The notes under the pieces are model-generated. The model was given only the letters and a program-made list of their open reading frames with translations. It was not told where the DNA came from and searched no databases. A stretch of DNA of 60,000 bases from Takakia lepidozioides (Eukaryota > Streptophyta > Takakiopsida > Takakiales > Takakiaceae). Positions 35,766 to 46,994 of the stretch are shown one piece after another. Position numbers and translations under genes: made by a program. Every line of letters starts with the position of its first letter. Position 1 is the first letter of the stretch. The DNA lies in assembly GCA_030704615.1 (NCBI GenBank), contig CM060733.1, positions 25,360,001 through 25,420,000 of the forward strand, read 5' to 3'.

Positions 35766-36283
35766 GTGACACTATAAGGCTCTAGTACTAATCTAATAGT
35801 GACACGGGTGGGCACTGTTGCAGTTTTAAGGGTCATATCCAATGGCTCAGGGCACCTGCACCTGCATCCACCGCAAGAACTCCTATGGTTGGCTGGTCAT
35901 CAACCCAGCCTCACCATAGAAGAAACACTGGTGGTCTTGCTGGTCATCACTCCAGCCTCACCACCGACAGCATACTCTAGGATTGACCGGTGATCAAATC
36001 CGGCCTAATCCCTATGAAAGCAAGCGCCCACACAAAACCAACATGGCGCACAGTCAAGCATGCAGGTGTTGGGGGGGATCCAAACACAAGAAATCAAAAC
36101 ATCAACACCCCCACACCAAAATCCAGCTGCAATGCTGATCCTGCAGAATATCCCAGCCCAAAACCCCGGACTGACTGGCCTCCACCAAGAGAGGCTTTGG
36201 CAACTACGAGTACAAGGTAATGAAAATAGTACAGAGATAGAGGGGAAGAATAGAAGCCCGCCCAAGCAAGATCTAATCCTGAT
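35766..36283. other. Spacer between gag and the upstream ORF
   Basis: No coding sequence is recognised. Two near-identical ~30-bp pieces containing GGCTGGTCATCAACCCAGCC and CTGGTCATCACTCCAGCC occur at about 35888 and 35939. On the minus strand AGTACTAGAGCC near 35780 weakly resembles an initiator-tRNA binding site, but with three mismatches. Confidence 0.3.
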
Positions 36284-37120
36284 CTATGCTATCAACTTCC
36301 AGACTTCTCTCAAAGTGCCTCGCTCTGCATGATGGTAAGGTGTAGGAGGTATATCTATGTCCAGAAACCTGCCACTAACATTGTCCCAAGCTACAGTAGC
36401 TCGCTCTAACCAACCCTCCTCCTCTTTCTGCCAGGTAGAGACAAAGCAATACTCCCCTATCTCCCGCTCACTGAACACTAAAGAAAACAAAGGTAGGGTC
36501 TGATAGTCTCTCAACTCGAAAGCTTTGAGACGGTTGCGGGTGTCCTCATTGCGAATGACTGCATCTCCTTCACGCACAACAAACATGTCATTGCTGATGA
36601 ACCCCCGCTCGTGGTTGCCCTGTGTAGAGCGTATCCGGTTGCAACCATGTCTGATTGCACAAACTTGTGTAGCTCCTGCTCCTCTGCTCCAGTACACCAC
36701 GGCCTTGTGGCTGAACACCTTGGTCCCCGGGGCTGTCTTTGGCTGTGTTCCAAGCCTAGCTTTCACCCACTTTGGTATTTCACCTACAGCTGCAGAACTG
36801 CTGGCTCCAACAGAGTTCTGACTGTCCAAGGCGATATTGAGGCCCTCAAGGCCAACTACAGCAGTCTGTTGTCTACTACTAATGCCTGACTCCCAGTATG
36901 CAATCAACTCGTCCAACTGTTCTCCACTCAAATCAGTCTGAGTTCCTTGGGAAACATAAATCTTGTCCCCTTGTGTGCACAGGCTAAGAGAAGAGACCTG
37001 CCCTTCAATTACGTCCTCATTTCCCCCAGCCATACAAGGAGTACATCCACAGATTTGTCTCTCATATAGACCAACACAGGTTCTAGAAACAGGATTGTGG
37101 ATCTTTCGTGACACACTCAC
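36284..37120 (-). CDS. Intact 278-codon ORF of unknown function in the Gypsy element
   Basis: This frame is open for 278 codons from ATG at 37120, while the adjacent gag and pol genes are all broken. The protein has a Cys-rich start (CVGLYERQICGCTPC), a Ser/Gln-rich middle and a C-terminal half with PKWVKARLG, AVVYWSRGAGATQV, GDAVIRNEDTRNRLKAF and EIGEYCFVSTWQKEEEGW. I do not recognise it. There is no signal peptide or membrane segment. It could be an extra ORF of the retrotransposon, or a host-derived gene or exon caught in it. A translated product is not proven. Confidence 0.45.
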   Translation of the reverse strand: MSVSRKIHNPVSRTCVGLYERQICGCTPCMAGGNEDVIEGQVSSLSLCTQGDKIYVSQGTQTDLSGEQLDELIAYWESGISSRQQTAVVGLEGLNIALDSQNSVGASSSAAVGEIPKWVKARLGTQPKTAPGTKVFSHKAVVYWSRGAGATQVCAIRHGCNRIRSTQGNHERGFISNDMFVVREGDAVIRNEDTRNRLKAFELRDYQTLPLFSLVFSEREIGEYCFVSTWQKEEEGWLERATVAWDNVSGRFLDIDIPPTPYHHAERGTLREVWKLIA

Positions 37121-37482
37121 ACTCTAAAAATTCCATAGATTTTTAACAGAGTCCCCAAAACAGAAACCAGGTTTAGATAGGTAGATTTCCCCTTTCTGCA
37201 GCTATCCCCCCAAAAACTGAGTCAAACAGAGTCCATTTGACAAAGATATGACCAATTTGGCTCTAAATCCTTTAAATTAGATCAAAAGACCAAACAAATA
37301 CAAAGATTTTATTTTATTTTATTTTTTAATACTTGTCTAGGTTCCCTGTTCCCTGGTTATCTACGGGTTCCCGAGGCCGTTCCCCGACTATGCTGACTCC
37401 AGGGCTTTGATCCTTTGCGCTTGAACCAAGTAGCTCCCTGACCCACGCTCGTATCACCAGTACACACCCCTGCTCGACAGGC

Positions 37483-37812
37483 TTAGCACCCCATAGGCTT
37501 CCCTCCTTCTAGCGCCACTGACTTCAACAGCAGGCTCAGCAGGCTTTGTCCATAGAGAATGTTCAATAGTTCAAACAGCTCAACATCACTGGCCAGCTCC
37601 AGTACAGAGTGTAGCTCTGGATCAAATGCAGCTCCTAGCACTGACTCTTTGCCAGTAAGCAGGTATATCTCTGCTGCTTTCTTGTCATGTTGTAAACAGC
37701 CTTGGAAGGTTTCAGACCTTGAGCTGGTCCACCTGTGACTTCTCGACCTCCAACCAATAATGTGCCTCATAATAAGATGGTTTACCATTACTTGCCAAGT
37801 GCATAGAAGCAT
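37483..37812 (-). pseudogene. Fragment of a host gene in the element leader
   Basis: The minus-strand frame ends with FDPELHSVLELASDVELFEL and LNILYGQSLLSLLLKSV. I associate this motif style (ELH-x-VLELA-x-D-x-EL-x-EL-x-x-IL-x-G) with an uncharacterised conserved plant protein family, but only from memory. The sequence upstream of the motif is not recognisable, so at most one exon is present. Part of it (37591-37633) is duplicated at 37993-38035. Confidence 0.35.
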
Positions 37813-38035
37813 TACTGCAGCCTAACATAATCTTGCTATCGAGACAGGGAAGACGGAAGGAAATGAAGAAATGTCATAACCTCCAGCAAGCGGTAAGGAG
37901 AAGAAAGCCCGAGAACTTAAGAAACAGTACCAATTTCTTCGTCAATGCCCATATCCTTATACAAAGCAGAGACAAACAGGCAGCACATGACTGGCCAGCT
38001 CCAGTACATAGTGTAGCTCTGGATCAAATGCAGCT
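37591..38035. repeat. 43-bp direct repeat pair
   Basis: GGCCAGCTCCAGTACAGAGT... at 37591-37633 recurs as GGCCAGCTCCAGTACATAGT... at 37993-38035 and both end TCAAATGCAGCT. One mismatch in 43 bases is visible. The second copy lies just before the IQD fragment, so it marks a junction of a rearrangement. Confidence 0.7.
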
Positions 38036-38046
38036 TGTGCATATGT

Positions 38047-38340
38047 TACTGATGAGCGTTCTGACGTTGAACAGGCAAGAAGAGGTTGCCTGCGTATCTT
38101 GAAAGAGTTGGTGCGGCTGCAAGCACTGGTGCGGGGCCACACAGTGCGAAGGCAGGCTGCCAGTACCCTGCGGTGCTTGCAAGCGCTGGTGCGAGTGCAG
38201 GCTCAAGTGCGAGCACGCCGTGTTCGAATGTCATAGCAGGGCCAGACCGTCTAGCATATCATTAGGCAACATCGTCTTGAGGCCCAGCAACATGATTCCA
38301 AAACAGTGCCTTATGTGTAGGCTAGAAGAAGCAGGTGAGA
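38047..38340 (+). pseudogene. IQD (IQ67-domain) gene fragment
   Basis: The plus strand encodes [19 protein letters not shown] followed by [17 protein letters not shown] and VRARRVRMS. This is the IQ67 core of plant IQD calmodulin-binding proteins, with IQ-type Q-x3-RG-x4-R spacing. A TAG stop follows at once; beyond it QGQTV, QHRLEAQQ and further stops continue the family pattern weakly, so it is a decayed exon. It is antisense to the Gypsy element and has no other IQD exons nearby. Confidence 0.72.
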
Positions 38341-38855
38341 TCGCTGTTTTTGTCCGAAAACAGTAGGGTCCAGCTTCGTTCAGATTCTCCATTTCAAACG
38401 GTACAAAGCAAAATTCCAAGCACTCCCGCTACCAGACTTTCCAGAACTGCAGAGATTACGAAACACCGGGACTTCCATCATGAGCGACATGCTGTGCGAC
38501 AATCGAAGTCCGTGCCTCCCTTCCGCTCGATAGTGCCACTGCTCAAATTCCCTCCCTCTTGCGGCTTTTCTAAGACTCTTCTTTCCTTTCCCTTTAATGG
38601 ACTGTACAACACCTATGCTCTTGCGCACAGACCAGCGAGGGAGCGACTTGCGGTTTGCGAGCTTGCAAGGGGCGGGAAAGAGAGAACAAGGGGCGGGGAA
38701 GAGAGAGAGAGACTCGCCTACACTCTTGCGCACAGACCATTGAAACAGCAGGGCCAGATGGACTCCCGCCCCAAGATATATATTATAATAATGCTAAAAC
38801 AAACATTGTATCTAGCTTAGCACCAGCACACTAGATAACGCGCATCTTTCTCGAG
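38341..38855. other. Leader region adjoining the right LTR
   Basis: No gene is recognised. CTCTTGCGCACAGACCA occurs twice (about 38618 and 38726), and a G/A-rich stretch lies between them. A plus-strand frame of 161 codons here has no domain. Confidence 0.3.
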
Positions 38856-39206
38856 TGATAAACAAGCATAGAGACACTGTTGACACAAAACATATGAAAT
38901 CCATCTCTATCACTCTTTATAATAGAAGTCGAGCCAGGGGCACCCCAAGCTGTGGGGACTCCACCCCACAATAACCTACACTCCCATCATGAGTACACTC
39001 AGATCTAAACGCATGCAGGAGCTCGGTCGCGCAGGCTCAACTCGAGAAAGATGAGCCGCGCGACTGCCGCTCTCGTGAAGATAAGACGGACCAGGTGTCA
39101 AACTAAACTTGACACCTGATTTAACACTTGACCTAAATCCAAGTGTTAAATACAAATAACTAGTTTTATTCTAGCTGTTTTCACACTGTGCTTATTTAAC
39201 TTGACA
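38856..39206 (-). repeat. Right LTR (5' LTR) of the Gypsy element, truncated
   Basis: This matches 27747-28098 over about 351 bp with scattered substitutions and small indels, including the TATA-like minus-strand CTATTATAAAG at 38914-38924. Its outer end (minus strand TGTCAAGTTAAATA) lacks the ~82 bp that start the left LTR and joins LINE ORF1 sequence directly. Confidence 0.6.
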
Positions 39207-41830
39207 ACCGAGATCTGTTGTAGCGATGCGAAATCCTCCCAGACTGATTCAGTGATTAAAAAACTAGCAGGGGGGCCTTTCCTGAAAATGAGAGGCGTGA
39301 TGCAGGTTGCATTCGGGCAGTCTCCAGTATTTATCTTTGAGGAGTTGTGGAGGGACAGGTGGGAAAATGATTTGAGACCAACAAATTTTTTTGTCGTGGC
39401 TTGGTTGCTGGCAATTTTTGTGAGGATTGGAAGGATACTTGTATCCGCAAGCGGAGGGAGTGGCGTGGGAGTGTAGAAGACCTGTGCCTTAGGGATCCAT
39501 TTCTCTTTGCTGCTGGAAGAGGCTTTGTTCACCCTAGATTCAATTCGCAATGTCGCATAGGGTCCGAGTCTTCTCTTTTTTTCTTTCAAGCTGGAGGTGA
39601 AAGGGTAATGCGAAGCAGCCCAACAGCCCAGTCAAGGTCATTGATGGCACCCTCCGAGGGGTGTGTAATTTTTGGTAGGTCTAGGGGGTTCCCTGTAGCA
39701 ATAGGTATCTTGGAGTTGGGGAAGCATTCAGAGGGAGTTGGAGAGTGGGAGGAGGGAGTATGGATTCTGACCCCTTGTCTCTTCCTCTTCCCTTCTTTGC
39801 ACTCTACCTTGATGTGTCCCAGTTTGCCGCAATTGAAACATGCCACCGATGAGGTGTCTTCCACTAGCCTGATTGTGTAGTAGTTACCATCCTCGTCAAT
39901 GGATAATTTTACGAAGGGCGAGAGGCTAGCCTCGTTTGGCATCATTAGAACAAATTTGGGGCAACCTGTGTCATTCAGCCTAAGGTAGTGGTATCTTGAA
40001 GTGTGCTTTTAAGCATAGTGCAACTCCTCAGAGGGTGTAGTGTCACAAAAATTATATGAGCAGAATAGCAAATGAAGCAACAATCATTTGTGCAAAGCAC
40101 ATAATTTTCCAATCACGGATGTATTATATATGAACTATCAAAATCAAAGTGCATATTATCCCACTACTGTTCAATAGGTCCATCCTATAATGCCATATAA
40201 TCCTCCTTGATATGTGCTTTAAGTTGCCCTGAGTGCACAAGATGTGCATCTACAACTGTCCCAAAAATTAACAAAACTAGGCCATGTGCGGGCCCAAAAG
40301 TAACGGTCTCCCAACGCGGGATTGGGCACATCTACTTATGGAAGAACCCATAACTTTCCTTTGGAGGGATGACGACTTGTGCAAAATCTGACCATATACA
40401 ACTCCAAGTAGGACCCTTAAGTATGCCTTGAGTTGACCTACAACTCCTTATATATGGCCATCTGAGAACCCTACTCTAGCCGACCCCGTGGACACAGCTA
40501 GAAGACTCCACAACTCCCTCATTTCCCATTTTTCTGTCATCCTTGGCAACGGAAGCATGATAAAAATGTGTGCATTGGAACACTATAGAAGGTGCACCAT
40601 GCATCCCATTTACATTGATGCTTGGCTGCTGTATTAATTGGCCATCGTCCCAAAACACTCGCCTCCACTTTCAAAAACAAATTAGGAATTTGAAATAAGA
40701 ATCAATAGGCTGCTATGTAATTAGCCCCACTAATGCACCATTAAATAAGCCCCTTGTACTCCAAAACACCTCACATTGTACCTAATCCAAAGCAATAATT
40801 AACCTTGAATCACCTCCTTTACAAAATTGCACAATACTAGGATGAAAAGGGTGACTTCATTCATAAAAAATAGGGGACATAATGAGGTCGCGCACACTTC
40901 TAGATGCCACTACCTTAGATGCTATGGTAGCAGATTTCCAGGCTGGCCCAAGCTTGATGTTATCTATATTGAGAAAAGAATCAAAGACTCCAATACAGCC
41001 AAGAAAGGACCCAAAATGATTTGCAATGTCTGGGAGGTTAAAAAGATACTGATCTGGAATGTTTGGAACTGACACAATTCTAGGCCCCCACAACTTGCCA
41101 TTTCTATTGCCCATTTTGGAGGACCACGGGAATATGTTCACATTAAACCTATGGAGATGGGGGTTGAACTTGAGGGCTTTTGCTGCAGCTTCCTTTGTTT
41201 CAAAGAGAATGGAGAAGAAGCCCCTACCCTTAGCAATGCAAAAATGTTGTGTGAGCTCACCCGTCCCTCCAAGATGTTTGATAGCCCAGTCTCTCGCGGA
41301 AGCTCGGCTAACATTTATGCCAGGGAAGTGAGCCAAGATGTTGTGTTCCTCCAATGAAGAAGTTCTCTCCCTCATGTGAGGCATGTCGATTTTTATGATG
41401 GGGAAGTCTTCGTCCATCGCTTCTTGATCTTCCACCAGCTCACTGACCAACTCAGTCTGATCCGGTTGATTGTCCTGTATGGGCAGGTTGTTGGTCGCAG
41501 GTGTGTCCAAAATCGGGAGGTTCAGATGCCCAGTTGGAAATGCGCGGGTGGGTGGGGGGGGCCCAAAAAAGGTGGAGCGAAGGGAACAACAGTTTGAGGA
41601 GGGTCCCTGGGTGCTGGCCTAGGTGGAAGGATGGATTGCGCCTGGTGGGCCAAGAAGAAGCCTGTTCCCGAAGATGGTTGGACACGAACCGGAGGGTGCT
41701 GAGCATAGCTCCTAGGAGGTTGAGCTCGAGGGAGGTAGGGAGCTCTAGCGGGAGCAGAGTTAGCGTCCCTCTAGGATGTCGGGGTTCTTGGTGCGCGGGG
41801 AGTAGAATGGAGCCATAGATTTGAGAGCGC
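39207..41830 (-). pseudogene. LINE ORF1 (DUF4283-like plus CCHC knuckle), broken
   Basis: The minus-strand frame 41510-40857 contains RGFFSILFETKEAAAKAL and FNVNIFPWSSKMGN, like the DUF4283 nucleic-acid-binding domain of plant non-LTR ORF1 proteins. After a ~850-bp interruption, the frame ending at 39586 has CPKFVLMMPNEASLSPF and a knuckle CFNCGKLGHIKVEC (Cys-x2-Cys-x4-His-x4-Cys). A third frame has LGPYATLR followed by a basic tail. Upstream pieces from about 41815 (MAPFYSPRTKN, then Pro-rich) look like the N terminus. No LINE reverse transcriptase follows, so the element is truncated at its 3' side, at the LTR. Confidence 0.65.
40000..40850. mobile_element. Probable insertion interrupting LINE ORF1
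   Basis: Coding similarity to ORF1 stops at 40857 and resumes near 39990. The ~850 bp between are AT-rich and non-coding, unlike the flanks. I could not define inverted ends or a target duplication, so the type of insertion is unknown. Confidence 0.35.
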
Positions 41831-42478
41831 TGCTTCTGTCAAGAGACCTGGAGCTAAGGGAGGGGAGATCGATAGCAAAGACTCACGAAGAAACAAAGAG
41901 GGGAAGAATCGAAGGAAAGAATTTGAGAAAAGCTTAGGCGGGTAGATCAAAAGGGGGGAAGAGTGGAAGGTGGCGGCTGGGTGGGCCGACCAAGTGGCAT
42001 GAGTTTAATTTTACTAGATGTTGACAGCGATAGCTGGGCCGTGGGAATCCTGCTGATGATAAATGGCGCCGCTTATATACTAGGATGTTAAGCATGAGCC
42101 AGGATGAGAGGCTGATGAGTGGGGAGACATGTGTTGAGTTAAGAATGGAACTAAGTTTTGAATGAAAAATAACAAAAAAGAGCTGGAAATGACAACAATC
42201 TCTTGATTGAGTCGAAGAATCCGAGTCGGCTGGTATGGATTGAAGATCGCTAGAAGATTTTCAGGAGAGAGACGAAGAGACCGTTGGGAGTCTCTTTCTC
42301 TCATCTAAAAACGCGGAGCTCCTACATCGCTCTTTTCCATGTTTTCTTCGTTTTTATTCCATTTTGAAAACATATAACTCATGTGACCATGGTTTAAAAA
42401 ACATAAAACCCCGATGACCGTGGGTTTGTGCCTACGTGAGCTCTGCTCATAGATGTGCTCACGTTCTACCAACCCCCC
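41831..42478. other. Presumed LINE 5' UTR and flank
   Basis: This is upstream of the ORF1 start on the minus strand, with A/G-rich stretches and no gene. The inverted pair GAGAGACGAAGAGACCG and GGGAGTCTCTTTCTCTC near 42265-42300 could fold into a hairpin. Confidence 0.3.
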
Positions 42479-42479
42479 C

Positions 42480-42860
42480 ATTTTTGGACCTGCGATGTAC
42501 TAAATTACAAAATCAGGTGTTGGAGGGACATTGGAGGTTGCACTTGGGCTTAGATAGAGGCCATGCCCTTGATGAGTAGGGATGCATCAACTTGGTCTCG
42601 CCATTTTTGGATTTGCGATGTGGAGATATGGAATTTCAACTAAATTCAACTAAATTACAAAATCAAGTGTTGGAAGGACATTGGAAGTTGCACTTGGGCC
42701 TAGATAGAGGCCATGATTTTGGTACCGTTGGAAAGCCCTCGATGAATAGAGGTGCATCGACTTGGTCTCACCATTTTTGGACCTAAGATGTGGGAGATAT
42801 GGAATTTCAAGTACATTTGGTCGTTGGAAATTCATGAAAAATAGCAAAGTGGGCTAAGTT
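42480..42860 (+). repeat. SINE-like repeat, copy 4 (rearranged)
   Basis: The segment holds two overlapping partial units: TTTTTGGACCTGCGATGT at about 42482, CTTGGTCTCGCCATTTTTGG at 42592, and CTTGGTCTCACCATTTTTGG at 42761 with GGTACCGTTGGAAAGCCCTC before it. The A-box-like TAGCAAAGTGGG near 42842 is present. The B-box half and A tail are missing. An ~80-bp piece with ATTACAAAATCA and GTGTTGGA-GGACATTGGA is itself duplicated (42510 and 42655). Confidence 0.5.
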
Positions 42861-42929
42861 CCTGACCCAAACAAGGATTGGGAATATTACTACTCAATAA
42901 CTTCATGGAAAAGAATAAATTGGTTTTCT

Positions 42930-43030
42930 TCAAACGGCTTCAACATAGGAGACGCACTTGGATACATAGGGGATTGCACTTGGTCTTAGATGACCATAGA
43001 CGCTCGAGCCAACGGAGGCTACCCTACTTT
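42930..43030 (+). repeat. Single satellite unit
   Basis: CAACATAGGAGACGCACTTGG, then ATACATAGGGGATTGCACTTGG (split) and GAGCCAACGGAGGCTACCCT, match a unit of the 21-22 kb array. As there, it follows a SINE-like repeat. Confidence 0.55.
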
Positions 43031-46000
43031 AGTTGAAGAGAAGCAATAAGTGGAAATACGCAATGATGTAATTTCATAAATCACTCCATCGATCTTAAAT
43101 GTCTCGTGATTCCTTCTATTTTCCTGCCTTAAACAAGAACTCAACTTTTAAACCGGGAAATTCTAAGATTAAGGCTCATTTAATTTCGAGCCTTTGCATA
43201 GGAAGAAATACTTAGCTGCCCATTGTGACCGCTCTGGGAGGCTCCCCACGATTGTATTGCCTTATCATGGCCCTGTCGAGGTTATTTTTCCTCGCTTCTT
43301 TAATCATCCCCTTTTATTATTTATTTAAAAGAAAAAGAACGGGAGATTCTTCTTGAATGTGAACGGGGTTACTGAATTTGAACGTGTTGTTCCTCAATGA
43401 AGTACGGAGAATCACTCACTTATATGTAATTTAAAAGGTTCGAACTTAGCTCGAATGAACTGAAATATTGAAAAAATTAATCACCCGACTAGAAACATCA
43501 GTGGTGTGGACTGAAAATGAATTTTAATCACTTCGAACTGTTGTATTAATCTGTACAGTTGCACTCTTGGATTTCCTCATAGTAAGAGACTCCTTGATTA
43601 GTTAAGTAATCGACTGGTAATCCATCTTTGATTTAGTTGTGAGGGCCGCGCGAACGCGAGCCCCCGCTGCCACAAATTATGACGTGCATGCCCCCCGTAG
43701 GGAGATGCTAGGGTCACCCACTCCGTAGTGCAATGGAACAGATTCCCCTAGGCCATCGACGTTGTTGATCATCGATAGACCCCGCCCAGGTAAGTATGTT
43801 ACCATGGCGGAAGGTTGGGTTTATATACTCCAATCCTGTCCACTTATGGGCAATCGATATGGGATAAAGATTTGCTATATATTTTCTCTACGGGGGTCTC
43901 CTCGTAGCCGAATAGGCTCATGATATAGGTTGGGAGTTGGGAGCGCGTTCTTGTTAGCTCGCTCATCTCCCTTTATCGGATCTTGGTATTTCCATCTGTC
44001 TCTGGTAAGTTTGTTGCTGTGTTCTGCGTTGGGTTGGTTTCTTTCCTGTGCCTAGCTGCTGGGTTTCGCTCGTTTCTGCTTGGTGACTAGTGTTTAGTTC
44101 CTCTCTCTGATCGAGGGATATCTCAACTAGTCATAGTTGGAGAGCGACTGCAAAGGGAATGTAGTTGCCGAGAATTTTCCTTCATCATCGCTGCGGAATC
44201 TATGAACATTGAAGAGCACAGTGCAGCGAAAAAGGTTGTTTTTCCTCTTAAGTCCTCATTGATGGCAAGTGGAATCCACCAGCAGCGTAGTCTTTGGGCA
44301 ATGGCGCTTTGCTAGTCTTGAGAAACTCAGGTCAAGATTTGTTGTTTGAATGTGATAAATGAAGAGAGATTTTCTCGTACAATGCCAACCCCTTTTACCA
44401 TGTCTTTTCTTTCATCCCAATTTCCAGAGCAAGCAGGCTAGGCAAGTAAAGTGTCATCCATAGGCAATCCTCAAAAGATAGCCATGCTAGCAGCGTGCAT
44501 TCATTTGCAGAGAACTATAATCTTTTGTAACGTAGTACTTGTAATGTACCTCAGCTTATGGTCTTCAGTTCATGACTGCTCTGAGGACTGGTGAGGAGAA
44601 TCGGTGTGATCTAACTTCTTCAGTTCTGATGGCCTCTGTAAAATATGAACCTCCAATTCCAGGCTGCATCACTTCTCAAGCAACAAGCGAGCAACCATGC
44701 CAATTCTACCCGTAATGGCTTCAAATCTTAAATTTCTCGAAAGTGTCCACGCACCCATTTACGATTGAACACGATGCTTAAGCAACTTCTGAAGATTTCG
44801 TGCTCCGTTAATGACTCAGAAGCATCAAATTTCTCAATAGTCTTCTCGGACTGGGCTTGAAGTACGGAGAGTGACCTAAATTTGTGAACTGGTATGGTAC
44901 CCACTCATACAGGTTAACCAATGCTCAACTCTACAGCAATGCGAGGTTGATGGTCCCTGTGATACAATGCAATGGAAACTGGAAAAATGGGTTGGCAGTT
45001 GTCCATCACTAAGCCTCTGCGACTTCTGGGCTGAGGGAGTGAAAGCAGAATGCGATAGAAGTTAATTGAAGTACCCGACCAAGCGGAAAATTATTGCTGT
45101 GTGGAAATTACTGTGCCAACTCGAGTTAGTGAGGAGCCCATTAATCGAGTCGAGTTTCTTCAAGGCTTCAAAACTCTAACACAAGGAAGAAAGGTATGAG
45201 AAGGTAACAAACCCTTTCTCAGGTTTATCCCCATACTTACATGCTTGGCAGTAGAGTCAGAGCCAGAGGAAGTATGTATGAAGACCTTATGGAGTCACGG
45301 AGAGGTTGCACGGAATGAGGTCGCAAAAGCGTACCTTGAAGGCTTCTTGAAGCAATTTGTAAGACCTTGTCAAACAGACAGAGCGAGGAATCCTGGGCGT
45401 TGAGAAAAATGGGACCTGGAATGCCACCAGCTCTCTGGTCTATGTACTTTGTTTGAAAAAATTGTTTGGAGGTTCGAATCAAATCTGCAATTTGGAGGAA
45501 GCCTTTAGAGATTTTTCCTGCAGAGTACGAATTTCGTGCAAAGGGAATGCCAAAGCCATCCTGTAAGCATAACATTGGTGTGGAAATTGAATATTCCCTT
45601 GTTTCTCTCTCTCAGAGAAGCATCATGACTTTTCTGCTCGACTGTTTGTTTGTGGGCCTTGATGATGTATCTCAGACAATGTGTTTCCTATCTTTATACG
45701 AGATGCACAGAAACTCGAGTTCAGCTATTTGCAGGAGGTTTGGTGCATCTCACATCTCCCATATTGCCAGGCCAGCTTGACTTACATGCACACATCCAGC
45801 TTAGTCAACCAAGCTTCTTCCCTGCAAGGTCATTTCATTTCTTTGACAACTTGTGGAACTGTTTTGTGTGTGGAGCTGATCAGAGAACCATCCTGATTGC
45901 TGGTGGAGGTATATTAACAGTACTTGCACAGATTTTAACTGTGAAAGTATGAGTTCCCCTAAGATGCGTGCAAGGCTGAAGAATCGTTCACGTGCACGTG

Positions 46001-46189
46001 CACAAGAAAACCGTCCAAAAGAGGACCCTGTGATATACCAATTCCCTCCTCTGTAAGATTTCCTTCTTCCATCCATGACTGTCACACTTTTATAGGTGAC
46101 CATCAGCCACCAACTTACCACAACACTGGGTCATGTGGTCCTCTTAACTTAAGGGTTCTTGCTCAGCATTGGTCTGGGAGTGATCTACT
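43031..46189. other. Intergenic / possible 5' part of the CFAP57-like gene
   Basis: No confident coding exon was found. A GC-rich segment at 43640-43800 (GAGGGCCGCGCGAACGCGAG) is followed by TATATA at about 43830 and a T-rich leader-like stretch, resembling an LTR or promoter, but no second copy is in the window. First exons of the CFAP57-like gene should lie upstream of 46995. A candidate with a good donor (ATTGCTGGTGGAG then GTATAT at about 45910) could not be tied to the family. Confidence 0.3.
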
Positions 46190-46194
46190 CATTG

Positions 46195-46285
46195 GCTTTT
46201 GGCCTGAAAGAAGCAGGAAAGAAAAGAAATGAAATGAAATGGTACTTTATAAGGTCCGCGGAAAGCTCAAAGAAACAAACAAACT
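46195..46285 (-). mobile_element. LINE 3' tail, family 1
   Basis: On the minus strand: GAGCTTTCCGCGGACC, then TTATAAAGTACCATTTC followed by repeated ATTTC. This matches the tails at 51.8 and 57.3 kb. It is a heavily 5'-truncated insertion. Confidence 0.6.
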
Positions 46286-46994
46286 TCCACCGGGGCCTGA
46301 GGCTTTGCCATGTTCAACTTGCCCAAGTTGAAGGGCGAGGATGTGGAAGAAAAAGGAGCAGGGGAGAAACTTTAGCAGCTAAGGCTCCTCCAGTAGCAAG
46401 AGTTAACATATAACTGGAAATGACCGTGAAGGTCTTATGGTTTCCACAATAATACAGTGTGATCCTCCCACCTATTAAGGCACCTGAAGGAGCCTGCACA
46501 TCAACCAAGTTATCAGCCCAAACTGAATTGACAGTCTTAATTGCTTTATGATGAAATTGAGATAGGAGGCGAAATTATCTCTGACTTTGATAGACAAAGG
46601 GAAGTTTGAGGCTAGGTGTGTTCTCGAGAATTTGAAATAAGCATGGCATCTGACTTGTCCTGCTGGGAATTTGGGTTTGTCACTGCAGGCATATCTTTGG
46701 ATTCTCTGGAATAAGAGGGAGACTTTCACAGCTGGCTTGTCTGGATAGAGATAGTGTTGTTTACGCCATAGGTTGCGGTCTCTATTGCTACAGGTGTGCT
46801 TGCGCTTGAGCACCATACCTCAGGGTCCTGGGTCGATCAATTTCGAGTCTGCTTCTCTGAGTACATAGTTTCCATGCAGTGCCCTTGTTTCAAAAGTAAA
46901 CTGTGTAGTTTCGTGCTCTGCCTGACTTCTCTCCTCTCATCCACTTTCAGGCAAGTCAGCTGACACGTCATGTATGTCTCCCTTTCTTTTGCAG

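Larger units (their letters stand above)
27747..39206 (-). mobile_element. Ty3/Gypsy retrotransposon with DNA methyltransferase and PHD-like domains, degenerate
   Basis: Two related ~350-bp terminal segments in the same orientation enclose about 10.7 kb. On the minus strand, right to left: leader with host-gene fragments; an intact 278-codon ORF; gag with two zinc knuckles; aspartic protease; cytosine-C5 methyltransferase; reverse transcriptase with YIDD; RNase H; integrase; PHD-like finger; polypurine tract; LTR. Protease, RT, RNase H and integrase in that order define Ty3/Gypsy. Gag and pol are interrupted by many frameshifts and stops, so the copy is inactive. The right LTR lacks the 82 bp that begin the left one, and I could not find a matching target duplication, so the right boundary is uncertain. 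I also did not identify a primer-binding site next to the right LTR. Confidence 0.72.

Noticed and set aside
35775-35792. Initiator-tRNA primer-binding site beside gag
   Set aside because: The match has three mismatches in twelve and is not adjacent to an LTR.
45237-45575. 112-codon minus-strand frame before the CFAP57-like gene
   Set aside because: No recognisable family and no supporting exon structure; probably chance.
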